Of a DNA stretch of 36,859 bases, positions 1-7,496 are shown one piece after another (positions within the stretch are counted from its first letter, which is position 1; each line of letters begins with the position of its first letter). A program made the translations under genes and the position numbers. Origin of the DNA: Mycobacterium sp. ACS1612 (GTDB lineage: Bacteria > Actinomycetota > Actinomycetes > Mycobacteriales > Mycobacteriaceae); assembly GCF_001667505.1 (NCBI RefSeq), contig NZ_LZHZ01000068.1:1-36859 (forward strand), given 5' to 3'. The notes below the pieces were generated by a model that was not told the DNA's origin, did no database searches, and was given only the letters and a program-made list of their open reading frames with translations.

Positions 1-357
1 GATCTGCCCTGGCGGGGCGGGCACGGGTTCGGGAGAGACGGGTTGCGTCATCACCGTGATCGGTTTGCTTCCGTCACTGTCGAGTGACTGCTGCGATGCG
101 GCATCGACAGCCTGATAGGCCACTCGGGTGGCGTCCAGCGACTCGGCGAGGCGTTCACCCTCCTTGGTGCCCCACGCCTGGTACATCCAGACGACCAGGG
201 ACACCAGACCCAGGCGCATCGCCGCCTCGGTCGACACCTGATGCGCGCTGGGCGGCGCGATCTGGCCTTGCGCCCCTGACTGAGGCATGGTCGCGAGTTC
301 GGTTCGAATCGCGGCGGATTTGCGTTGCAGATCCTCCAGATCGACTCGCATGGTCAT
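1..357 (-). CDS. EspB-like ESX-1 secretion-associated protein, N-terminal part
   Basis: Reading leftward from the ATG at 357, the frame stays open to the window edge, giving 119 residues of a longer protein. An AAAGGAGG ribosome site sits about 10 bases upstream. The N-terminal part is helical, with QAWG at about residues 60-63, then GERLAESLDATRVAYQAVD, and turns Pro-rich towards the edge. The GxRLAxSLxxxxxAYxxVD pattern followed by an acidic stretch resembles the PE/PPE-like fold of EspB, and YQAVD fits the YxxxD type VII export signal. It lies 27 bases downstream of eccE1, the position espB holds in M. tuberculosis. Likely role: a substrate secreted by ESX-1. The C-terminal part is not visible, so another Esp-family identity remains possible. 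Confidence 0.7.
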   Translation of the reverse strand, partial: MTMRVDLEDLQRKSAAIRTELATMPQSGAQGQIAPPSAHQVSTEAAMRLGLVSLVVWMYQAWGTKEGERLAESLDATRVAYQAVDAASQQSLDSDGSKPITVMTQPVSPEPVPAPPGQI

Positions 358-384
358 CGGGGGCACACCTCCTTTGTCATTGCG

Positions 385-1782
385 TCATTGCTCCAGCGCC
401 ATCTGGAAGCGGCTTTCCTCGCGTGGGTTGATCAACCGGATGGGCAGCTGACGGTGTCGGGGCGTGTCGATGAAGTTGTTCCGCAACACCACTCGGCCGA
501 TGCCCGGATGCGGTCCGAGATAGGTGGTGGCGTTGGGCCACGCCACCTTCGCCACCTGGCCGATGCGCCCGTTGACGAACCCGGCGAACTCCCGGAACTG
601 TGGGCCGAGCGTCACCACCGCACCCGCCGCCGCCGACCGGACCACGAACTGGGTGAACAACCGCGCATCGCCGAGATTGATGCTGACGTCGATATCGTCG
701 AACGGCATGTACACCGGGTAGCGGTCCGCCGTCTCACCGACAAGCACGCCCGCCGACCCGATCGGCAGTTCGTAATGGCGGTCGCTGACCGGGCTGATTC
801 CGTGCAGGGCCGCACGCTGCCCGCCGAACAGACACGAAAACCCGCGCGGCGTCGTCGGGTTCGCCAGCGTAGTCAGCAATACCGTCGTGGTCGGCGCGAC
901 GCCGGGGCGGATGCGGACCCGAGTGATGGTGTGATCCGCGCGCGCCGACCACCACACGTCAGGCCCGCCGGGCGCGCTGTAGGCGGCGGTGTACGTGCTG
1001 CGGCCCTTGATCGCCGACCAGGTCTCGCGTTCGAAACTGATCTCGGTGGCCCGGTCGAAGTCGTCGAATGCGCGGGTGGGTCGGGCGTCGATTCCGTTGC
1101 TGGCCAACTGATCCGCGATTCGGGTGGCCGACGAAACCAGGTAACGCGCCAGGCCCTCCACACCGGACGCCCGCCGCTGTGACGACTTGCGGGTGTGTTC
1201 GGGGTCGGCTCTCAGCACGATCCAGGTGCGCCGATTGGCTGGCGCCGGGTACGGCCCGACCACCTGCTCGTAGAGCGCCACCAGGCTCGCCGGTGCGGTC
1301 TTGCCGACCCGGTAGCCCGCGGAGACCACGTCCGCCTCGAGGTCGGGGCAGTGCGCGGCGATCAACCGCTCGACCAGTCGGGTGTCGACCACATCGTCGG
1401 TGTAGGCCTGCCCGCTGACGATCACCGTCGGCGTGAACGGCCGAGGCACCAATTCGATCGCCGACACCAGATAGTCGTCCTGCCAGCGCACCGCGACGTG
1501 ATCACCCGGCATCACCGTCGCACCGACCGCGGGTTCGGACGGCAGGTCTGGAACGTTGCGGTGGCGTCGGCGCCACGCGAAAAGCGCTGCCACCCAACCG
1601 GTCACCCGCCGACCGCGGATGGTCAGCACCACGACCAGCGCGATCACGACGGACAGCGTGACGCCGATCCACAGTTGCCGCGGCGGCAGGAACACCGCGA
1701 TGCACGCCGGGATCAGCAGGGTCGCCCAGATCGCGTGGCCGGTGGTGAACCGGAAGCCAAAGATGTTGAGGATCCTGTTCAT
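385..1782 (-). CDS. eccE1: EccE1, ESX-1 type VII secretion membrane component
   Basis: 465 residues. EccE is part of the inner-membrane type VII secretion complex with EccB, EccC and EccD. Two hydrophobic segments lie near residues 15-33 and 38-56, followed by a large soluble domain. Stretches such as VVGATVMPGDHVAVRWQ, ANRRTWIVLRADPEHTRKS and GGPDVWWSARADHTITRVR match what I remember of M. tuberculosis EccE1, and the length is close to its 462 residues. EccE3 and EccE5 are shorter. The ATG at 1782 was chosen because it forms an ATGA overlap with the mycP1 stop. The open frame continues upstream to 1956, but that part lies inside mycP1 and does not resemble EccE. Confidence 0.95.
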   Translation of the reverse strand: MNRILNIFGFRFTTGHAIWATLLIPACIAVFLPPRQLWIGVTLSVVIALVVVLTIRGRRVTGWVAALFAWRRRHRNVPDLPSEPAVGATVMPGDHVAVRWQDDYLVSAIELVPRPFTPTVIVSGQAYTDDVVDTRLVERLIAAHCPDLEADVVSAGYRVGKTAPASLVALYEQVVGPYPAPANRRTWIVLRADPEHTRKSSQRRASGVEGLARYLVSSATRIADQLASNGIDARPTRAFDDFDRATEISFERETWSAIKGRSTYTAAYSAPGGPDVWWSARADHTITRVRIRPGVAPTTTVLLTTLANPTTPRGFSCLFGGQRAALHGISPVSDRHYELPIGSAGVLVGETADRYPVYMPFDDIDVSINLGDARLFTQFVVRSAAAGAVVTLGPQFREFAGFVNGRIGQVAKVAWPNATTYLGPHPGIGRVVLRNNFIDTPRHRQLPIRLINPREESRFQMALEQ

Positions 1783-3125
1783 CGGCGCCTCAACGCGCGT
1801 CGGGCCAGTGCGCCGAGCCCGAGCGCGACGGCAAGACCGCCCGCGGTCAGCACCACGGCGGTGATCGGGCCGCGGTCCGGCGGCGGCACGTACACCGGCG
1901 GCGGCAGTTGCTTGACCTTGTACGGCACTTGCTCGGGCCCGGCGGGCACGTCCCACGTCAGTGCGGCGACCGGGTCGATGACCCCGGCGCCCACCTCGTT
2001 GTTGACCCCGCCGCCGGGATGCCGCGCGGTCGCGGTGATCCGGTTCATGATCTGGGCGGGCGTCAGGTCGGGGAACCGCTGTCTGAGTAGCGCCGCGAGC
2101 CCGGAGACATATGCGGCCGCGAACGATGTGCCGGTGATCGGGATGGGCCCGTCCTGCCCCTGCAGCGCGTTCACCGGATTGCCGTCGTAGCCGAGTGCGA
2201 TGATGTTCTCAGCGGGGGCGGCCGCGTCCACCCACGGCCCGTTCATCGAGAAGTTGCTGGGCAGCCCGTTCTGTGCGATGCCGCCGACCGTGAGCACCAG
2301 CGGCGAGTACCACGCCGGGCTGACGATGGTCTGCACCTGCTTCCAACCACGCGGATCGGCGGGGATGCCCGCATCGGGCGGCGGGTTCTGGGTGCAGTCC
2401 TGGCCGGTGTTGCCCGCGGCGACGATGATGACCGCGCCCTTGACGTTCACGGCGTAGTTGATGGCCGCGCCGAGGCCGGTCTCGTTGATCGGCCGGGTCA
2501 CCTTGTAGCAGGCCGCCTCGCTGATGTTGATCACCTGCGCGCCGATGTTGGCTGCGTGCACCACGGCGCGGGCCAGGCTGCGCAGCGAGCCCGCGGTCTG
2601 GGTGGTGTTCGGATCATTGGGGTCTCTGCGTGCACCGACCGGCTGAAATGCCTCCGAGGTCTGCCGCAGCGAGAGGATCCGCGCTTCGGGGGCCACGCCG
2701 ACGAACCCATCGGTGGGTGACGGACGCCCCGCGATGATCGACGCGGTCAACGTGCCGTGCGAGTCGCAGTCGCTCATTCCGTTGCCGGCCTTGTCGACGA
2801 AGTCGCCGCCGGGTTCGGCGGGCACCCGCGGCGATCCGTTCACGCCGGTGTCGATGACGGCCACAGTTACCCCGGCGCCTGTTGCGAAATTCTGGGCGTC
2901 GCTGATCCGCAGGTAGTCGTTGGTCCACGGTTTGTCGGCGAAGTTGGAATTCGGGAACACTGTCGGCGCCGAGCACACCCGGCGCTGTTCGGTCGGCTGG
3001 TCCGGGCCCGTTTCGTCTGGCGGGACGATGGCCGGGTCGATGGTCGGGGGTTCGATCGCGACGGCGGGGGGAGCGCTCAACAAGGCCAGGATCAGCGTTG
3101 CCAGCAGCACACCGATGCGGCGCAC
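1779..3125 (-). CDS. mycP1: Mycosin-1, ESX-1 subtilisin-like serine protease
   Basis: 448 residues with a GTG start; AAGGGG lies about 9 bases upstream. An N-terminal signal segment is followed by a Pro-rich extension, a subtilase domain and a C-terminal membrane anchor near residues 420-440 ending in a basic tail. The catalytic triad is complete: Asp92 (VAVIDTGV), His123 (DCDSHGTLTA) and Ser334 (GTSFAAAYVSG), with the oxyanion Asn239 in AAGN. Mycosins are needed for ESX secretion and stability; MycP1 cleaves EspB in M. tuberculosis, which fits the EspB-like gene just downstream. The gene overlaps eccE1 by ATGA. A 245-base gap with a long inverted repeat separates it from ptsH. Confidence 0.95.
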   Translation of the reverse strand: MRRIGVLLATLILALLSAPPAVAIEPPTIDPAIVPPDETGPDQPTEQRRVCSAPTVFPNSNFADKPWTNDYLRISDAQNFATGAGVTVAVIDTGVNGSPRVPAEPGGDFVDKAGNGMSDCDSHGTLTASIIAGRPSPTDGFVGVAPEARILSLRQTSEAFQPVGARRDPNDPNTTQTAGSLRSLARAVVHAANIGAQVINISEAACYKVTRPINETGLGAAINYAVNVKGAVIIVAAGNTGQDCTQNPPPDAGIPADPRGWKQVQTIVSPAWYSPLVLTVGGIAQNGLPSNFSMNGPWVDAAAPAENIIALGYDGNPVNALQGQDGPIPITGTSFAAAYVSGLAALLRQRFPDLTPAQIMNRITATARHPGGGVNNEVGAGVIDPVAALTWDVPAGPEQVPYKVKQLPPPVYVPPPDRGPITAVVLTAGGLAVALGLGALARRALRRR

Positions 3126-3307
3126 GCGCGGTCACCCCTTCCGAATTCGAACTCCCCAGCAGTGTGCTGACAAGCCCACAGCAAACAATGTACCGGCCCG
3201 ATGGCAGGACAAATCCTCACGTCACGGCCATCGGCCCGAACACGCTAGCCAAGTCTAAGGTGCTGCGGCGGGGGTGATGTTCGCTAACTGCTCGGCGGCT
3301 CGAGCGC

Positions 3308-3364
3308 CGAAACGGCATTCCGGCACGCCTTTTCTCGAACTTTGCGTGCTGGAATGCCGTTTCG
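3308..3364. repeat. Long inverted repeat between ptsH and mycP1
   Basis: Two 21-base arms (3308-3328 and 3344-3364) are complementary except for one G-T pair and are separated by a 15-base loop. The arm carries the core GAAACGGCATTCC. It begins 7 bases after the ptsH stop, so on the minus strand it can form a strong hairpin at the end of the fru operon. No clear run of U follows, so it may be a factor-independent terminator of the mycobacterial type without a U tract, or a mobile or dispersed palindrome. No second copy was found in this window. Confidence 0.7.
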
Positions 3365-3370
3365 CGGGGG

Positions 3371-3628
3371 TTATGCGTCGAGGTCCTGGGCGACCAGTTC
3401 GGCGACTGTCTTCAGTGCCTCCTCGTCGTCGGAGGCCACGGTCACCTCAGCGCCGTTGCCTGCGCCCAGGGTCATGATCATCAGCGCCGAACCGGCATCC
3501 ACCGGGTCGCCGCCGTCCATCGAGAGCGTGACGGGTACGCCGGCGTTGACGACGGCCTCGGCGATGATCGCGGCCGGGCGGGCGTGCAGGCCGATGGCGG
3601 ATCCGACGACGACGGTTTTGGTGGGCAT
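3371..3628 (-). CDS. ptsH: Phosphocarrier protein HPr
   Basis: 85 residues, the usual HPr length. HPr passes phosphate from enzyme I to the sugar-specific EIIA domains in the cytoplasm. The phosphorylated His15 is in GLHARPA, and Ser47 in VDAGSALMIMTLG matches the regulatory serine region of Gram-positive HPr, although actinobacteria generally lack HPr kinase. An AAGGAG ribosome site precedes the ATG. It is the last gene of the fruR-fruK-fruA-ptsH operon, 27 bases after fruA, and its partner ptsI lies on the other side of the operon, read rightward. Confidence 0.96.
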   Translation of the reverse strand: MPTKTVVVGSAIGLHARPAAIIAEAVVNAGVPVTLSMDGGDPVDAGSALMIMTLGAGNGAEVTVASDDEEALKTVAELVAQDLDA

Positions 3629-3655
3629 GTGCTTCTCCTTGTCGGGTGCGGGGGA

Positions 3656-5653
3656 CTAGGCGGCGACCAGGGCCGGGGATTCGTCGGCCTTGACGCCGGG
3701 TTTGATGAACTGCTTGGCGGCGACGACGGCCAGCGCACCGGCCACGGTGCCGACCGCGAGTGCGACCAGGAACCACAACAGGTGTCCGATCGCGAAGAAC
3801 ACGAAGATGCCGCCGTGCGGGGCCTTGAGCGTGACGTCGAACGCCATGATCAGCGCGCCCGTGACTGCGCCGCCGAACATCATCGACGGGATCACCCGCA
3901 GCGGGTCGGCCGCCGCGAACGGGATGGCGCCTTCCGAGATGAACGAGGCACCGAGAAGCCAAGCCGCTCTGCCGTTTTCGCGCTCGGGTTCGGTGAACAG
4001 TTTGGGCCGAACCGTGGAGGCCAGTGCCATCGCCAACGGCGGCACCATGCCCGCGGCCATCACCGCGGCCATGATCCGAAGCGAGGCCGGATCGGCGACG
4101 TTGAGGCCCGCGGTGGCGAACGCGTACGCCGCCTTGTTCACCGGGCCGCCGAGGTCGAAGCACATCATCAGGCCGAGCACGATACCGAGGATGATCACCG
4201 ACGTGCCGGTCATTCCGCCAAGCCAGTTGGTGAGGCCCGACGTGATCGCAGCAAGCGGACGGCCGAGCAGCATGAACATCAACAGGCCGACGGCCAGCGA
4301 CGCGAACAGCGGGATGATCACGACGGGCATCAACCCCCTTGCCCACTGCGGCACGCGGATTCGGCTGATCCACAGCGCTGCGAACCCGGCGATCAGGCCG
4401 CCGACGATGCCGCCGATGAAGCCGCCGCCGACGAACACCGCGACCGCGCCCGCGGTGAAGCCCGGAGCGATACCCGGCCGGTCGGCGATTGCGAACGAGA
4501 TGTAGCCGGCCAGAGCCGGCACCAGGAATGAAAAGGCCAGTCCGCCAAGGCTGAACAGCACCGCGCCGAGATATTGCGTGAAGCCGCCGGACGGCAGATT
4601 GGTCAGCGAGTTCGTGGTCGCGATGATGTTGCCCAATGACTGGGTCGCACCGTCTGGCTTGTTCGCGATGTCGTAGCCCGCGAACAGGAAACCCAGCGCG
4701 ATCAGCAGGCCGCCCGCGGCGACGAACGGGATCATGTAGCTCACGCCGGTCAGCAGGATCTGCCGTAGCCGGGTGCCCCATCCGACGCCGCCCGCGGGCG
4801 CCGACGGTGCGGCGGCCCCACCGGGATGGCCCTGTACCCGCGCGGCGGCCGGATCCGTTGCGGCAGCGAGTGCTTCGGCGACCATCTTGTCAGGCTCGTT
4901 GATGGCGCGTTTGACGCCGGACGCGACGACGGGCTTGCCGGCGAACCGGCCCTTGTCCTTGACACCGACGTCGGTGGCGAAGATGACCGCGTCGGCTGCC
5001 GCGATGACGTCCGGTGACAGCGGTGTGCTGCCCGACGAACCCTGGGTCTCGACATGCACTGTCGCGCCTGCCTTCTTGCCCGCGGCGACCAGAGAATCGG
5101 CGGCCATGTAGGTGTGCGCGATGCCGGTAGGGCAGGCGGTCACGGCGATCAGCGTTTTCGGCGCGGACTGCGCGGCTTGGGGCTTCTCGGCGGTCGCGTT
5201 GACGACGCCGTCCACCAACTCGACCACCTCGCCGGGGGTGGCCGCGTTGCGCAGCGACTCGACGAAATCCTTGCGCACCAGCGCCCGGGCCAGGCTCGAC
5301 AGCAGCTTCATGTGCTCCGCGCCGCCTGCTTCGGGCGCGGCGATCAGGAACGCGAGATCCGCGGGGCCGTCCGGCGCGCCGAAGTCCACCGGTGGGCTCA
5401 GCCGGGCGAACCCGATCGATGCCGTCTCCACATACGGCGAGCGGCAGTGCGGAATCGCGATGCCGCCGGGTAGGCCGGTGGCCGACTGCCGCTCGCGCGC
5501 CATCGCCGCGGCCACCAGGCCGTCGGTGTCCTGGGTGCGGCCCGCACCGGCCAGTCGGTTGACCAGACGGCCGATGACCGCTTCCTTGTCGCCGCCGGCA
5601 TCGACGTCCAAGAGGACCAGATCCGTATTGATGATCGGCAAAGTGGTTGTCAT
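3656..5653 (-). CDS. fruA: PTS fructose-specific EIIABC transporter
   Basis: 665 residues, a three-domain permease that imports fructose and phosphorylates it to fructose 1-phosphate. The order is EIIA (about 1-150, active His69 in GIAIPHCRS), EIIB (about 165-265, active Cys174 in AVTACPTGIAHT), a Pro/Ala-rich linker, then the membrane EIIC domain (about 290-650, several hydrophobic helices starting at SYMIPFVAAGGLLIALGF). The start overlaps the fruK stop as ATGA, which indicates translational coupling. All three phosphotransfer domains needed with HPr and enzyme I are present, so the system looks functional. The substrate call rests on the domain order and the neighbouring fruK. Confidence 0.96.
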   Translation of the reverse strand: MTTTLPIINTDLVLLDVDAGGDKEAVIGRLVNRLAGAGRTQDTDGLVAAAMARERQSATGLPGGIAIPHCRSPYVETASIGFARLSPPVDFGAPDGPADLAFLIAAPEAGGAEHMKLLSSLARALVRKDFVESLRNAATPGEVVELVDGVVNATAEKPQAAQSAPKTLIAVTACPTGIAHTYMAADSLVAAGKKAGATVHVETQGSSGSTPLSPDVIAAADAVIFATDVGVKDKGRFAGKPVVASGVKRAINEPDKMVAEALAAATDPAAARVQGHPGGAAAPSAPAGGVGWGTRLRQILLTGVSYMIPFVAAGGLLIALGFLFAGYDIANKPDGATQSLGNIIATTNSLTNLPSGGFTQYLGAVLFSLGGLAFSFLVPALAGYISFAIADRPGIAPGFTAGAVAVFVGGGFIGGIVGGLIAGFAALWISRIRVPQWARGLMPVVIIPLFASLAVGLLMFMLLGRPLAAITSGLTNWLGGMTGTSVIILGIVLGLMMCFDLGGPVNKAAYAFATAGLNVADPASLRIMAAVMAAGMVPPLAMALASTVRPKLFTEPERENGRAAWLLGASFISEGAIPFAAADPLRVIPSMMFGGAVTGALIMAFDVTLKAPHGGIFVFFAIGHLLWFLVALAVGTVAGALAVVAAKQFIKPGVKADESPALVAA

Positions 5654-6630
5654 GGCGATACTTTCGTGTTGGGGGCGATCGGCGTCACCCGGACAGCTTC
5701 GAGGTTGATTTGCGCGGGTGTCGGCAGCGCAGAGCCGGGGAGCGCGGCAGCGGCGCTGCCGTATGCGACCGCCATCTGCAGCCGCTCGGGTGGGACTGCA
5801 CCGGCCACGTCGGCGCGCAGGTAGCCGGCCAGCGACGCGTCACCCGCGCCGACGGTGCTGCGGGCGGCGATCTTCGGTGGGGCGGCCATCCAGCTGCCGG
5901 TCCGGTCGACCAGCACGGCACCCGCGGCACCGAGCGTGGCCAGCACCGCCTGCACACCCCGGTCCACCAGCTGATGCGCGGCATCGACGACGGGCTCCGG
6001 ATCGCCCTGCGCGACGGCGGCTTCCAGCGCCCGCGGCGAATGGCCGAGCACCCCGGCCAGCTCCTCGGCGTTCGGCTTGAGCAGATCGGGCGCGGCTGCG
6101 TCGAGCGAGTCGACGAGCGCGGCGAGCGGAGCGTCCGAGGTGTCGATCGCGACCCGGCAGGGATACGCGGCGAGTTGTGCCACCACGCGGGCATACCAGT
6201 CGTCGGGAATGCCAGGCGGCAGCGAACCCGAGATCACTACCCACGACGCCGTCTCGGCGTGCGCGAGCACCGCCATGGTCAGCGCATCGACGGCCGCGTC
6301 GTCGAGGTGGGCGCCCGGTTCGTTGAGTTTCGTCGTGGTGCCGTCATGTTCGGTGACAGTCAGGTTGGTGCGGACCGCCCCTGCGGTCGGCACGCAACTG
6401 AACGGCATCGCGGCAGCCGACAGTGCCGCGGTCAGCGGGTCGTTGGGGGGCGCGGGCAGCACAGCGACGGCGTCGACGCCGGCCAGCGTCAATGCCCGCG
6501 CGACGTTGACCCCCTTGCCGCCCGGTTCAGTGGTCACCGACGAAACCCGGTGCACCGCACCGCGACTCAGCTGGCCAGCAAGCGTCACGGTGCGGTCGAT
6601 GCTGGGGTTGGGGGTGACGGTGACGATCAC
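5650..6630 (-). CDS. fruK: 1-phosphofructokinase
   Basis: 326 residues of the PfkB/ribokinase family. It phosphorylates fructose 1-phosphate, the product of FruA, to fructose 1,6-bisphosphate, which enters glycolysis. The N-terminal PNPSIDRT and GGKGVNVA (37-44) motifs and the C-terminal STVGAGDASLAGYL motif are present; Asp264 is the expected catalytic base. The start is a GTG overlapping the fruR stop (GTGA), and the end overlaps fruA (ATGA), so three genes are translationally chained. The family also contains tagatose 6-phosphate and other sugar kinases, but position between fruR and fruA makes FruK the best call. Confidence 0.95.
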   Translation of the reverse strand: MIVTVTPNPSIDRTVTLAGQLSRGAVHRVSSVTTEPGGKGVNVARALTLAGVDAVAVLPAPPNDPLTAALSAAAMPFSCVPTAGAVRTNLTVTEHDGTTTKLNEPGAHLDDAAVDALTMAVLAHAETASWVVISGSLPPGIPDDWYARVVAQLAAYPCRVAIDTSDAPLAALVDSLDAAAPDLLKPNAEELAGVLGHSPRALEAAVAQGDPEPVVDAAHQLVDRGVQAVLATLGAAGAVLVDRTGSWMAAPPKIAARSTVGAGDASLAGYLRADVAGAVPPERLQMAVAYGSAAAALPGSALPTPAQINLEAVRVTPIAPNTKVSP

Positions 6631-7394
6631 GCGACCACGACCTCGACGCCGCTGTCGGTCAACTGCTGCCGGTCAGCGGCGGTGATCTCCGAATCGGTGA
6701 TCAACGTGTCGACGCTGGAGATCGGGGCAAAGCTGACGAAGTCCTCGCGGCCGACCTTCGACGAATCGGCGGCCACCACGACATAGTTGGCGGCCTCTAC
6801 CATCGCGCGCTTGACGGCGGCCTCGTCGCTGTCGGGGGTGGACAGGCCGTGACGCACGCTGATCGCGTTGGTGCCGATGAACGCGATGTCGACGCGCAAG
6901 GTGTCGAGCACCCGCAGTGCCTGTTCCCCGACCGCCGCCTGGGTGAGGCCGCGCACGCGGCCACCGAGTAGTTGAAGCGTGACCGACGGCATGGCCGCGA
7001 GCCGGGCCGCGATCGGCACGGAGTTCGTCACGACCACCAGCTCGCGATCGGTGGGCAATTGAGCAGCGATGCGCGCGGTGGTCGTTCCGGCGTCCAGCAG
7101 CACGCTGGCTCCCCCGAGCGGAAAGAAGTCGGTCGCGGCTGCGGCGATCGCGTCCTTGTGCTCGGCGCGGGTGGTCTCCCGTTCACCGACGCCGGGTTCG
7201 ACGAGGTGCAGCGCGCGGACTGGAACGGCGCCACCGTGCACCCGCCGCAGCACGCCGGCCTTGTCCAGCGTGGCGAGATCGCGGCGCACCGTCTCGGTGG
7301 TGACGTCGTAGGCCTGCGCCAGTTCCGTGACCGAGGCGCGGCCCCGCGAGATCACCAGCGAGGCGATCGCTTGCTGACGCTCTTCGGCGTACAT
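6627..7394 (-). CDS. fruR: DeoR-family repressor of the fructose PTS (FruR)
   Basis: 255 residues. An N-terminal DeoR winged helix-turn-helix (about 1-57; ERQQAIASLVISRGRASVTELAQ then VTTETVRRDLATLDKAGVLRRVHGGA) is followed by a sugar-phosphate sensing domain with the LDAGTTT and VTNS motifs. DeoR regulators of this type usually release DNA when a sugar phosphate, here probably fructose 1-phosphate, binds. A GGAG ribosome site precedes the ATG. It is the first gene of the leftward fru operon and shares the 102-base upstream region with ptsI, so it can control both halves of the system, as known for FruR of Corynebacterium glutamicum. Confidence 0.92.
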   Translation of the reverse strand: MYAEERQQAIASLVISRGRASVTELAQAYDVTTETVRRDLATLDKAGVLRRVHGGAVPVRALHLVEPGVGERETTRAEHKDAIAAAATDFFPLGGASVLLDAGTTTARIAAQLPTDRELVVVTNSVPIAARLAAMPSVTLQLLGGRVRGLTQAAVGEQALRVLDTLRVDIAFIGTNAISVRHGLSTPDSDEAAVKRAMVEAANYVVVAADSSKVGREDFVSFAPISSVDTLITDSEITAADRQQLTDSGVEVVVA

Positions 7395-7409
7395 GTGGCT
7401 CCGTATCTG

Positions 7410-7449
7410 TGGTTTTAAGCCCGGATCGATGTGGGTATAGTTGGTTTTA
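7410..7449. promoter_or_regulatory. Direct repeats, possible FruR operator
   Basis: The octamer TGGTTTTA occurs at 7410-7417 and 7442-7449. The copies are 32 bases apart, about three helical turns, in the shared fruR/ptsI promoter region. A -10-like TATACC (minus strand, 7439-7434) for fruR lies between them. A second candidate operator, the palindrome TTGACTTGTCAA, is at 7462-7473. Repressor binding here is an inference from position and symmetry. Confidence 0.35.
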
Positions 7450-7461
7450 CTACTGTTCGTG

Positions 7462-7489
7462 TTGACTTGTCAAGATTTTCTTGTAATCT
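7462..7489 (+). promoter_or_regulatory. ptsI promoter, likely giving a leaderless mRNA
   Basis: A -35 TTGACT (7462-7467) and a -10 TAATCT (7484-7489) are separated by 16 bases. The expected transcription start falls at about 7496-7497, which is the A of the ptsI ATG. No Shine-Dalgarno sequence precedes that ATG. Leaderless mRNAs are common in mycobacteria. The palindrome TTGACTTGTCAA (7462-7473) covers the -35 box and could be a repressor site. Confidence 0.6.
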
Positions 7490-7496
7490 CCTTCAC

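Noticed and set aside
1783..1956. Longer start for EccE1
   Set aside because: The upstream part lies inside mycP1 in another frame and shows no EccE similarity; the ATGA overlap at 1782 is the natural start.
3447..4781. Open frame of 444 codons overlapping fruA and ptsH on the same strand
   Set aside because: Arg-rich out-of-frame reading of fruA; the real frame has complete EIIABC motifs.
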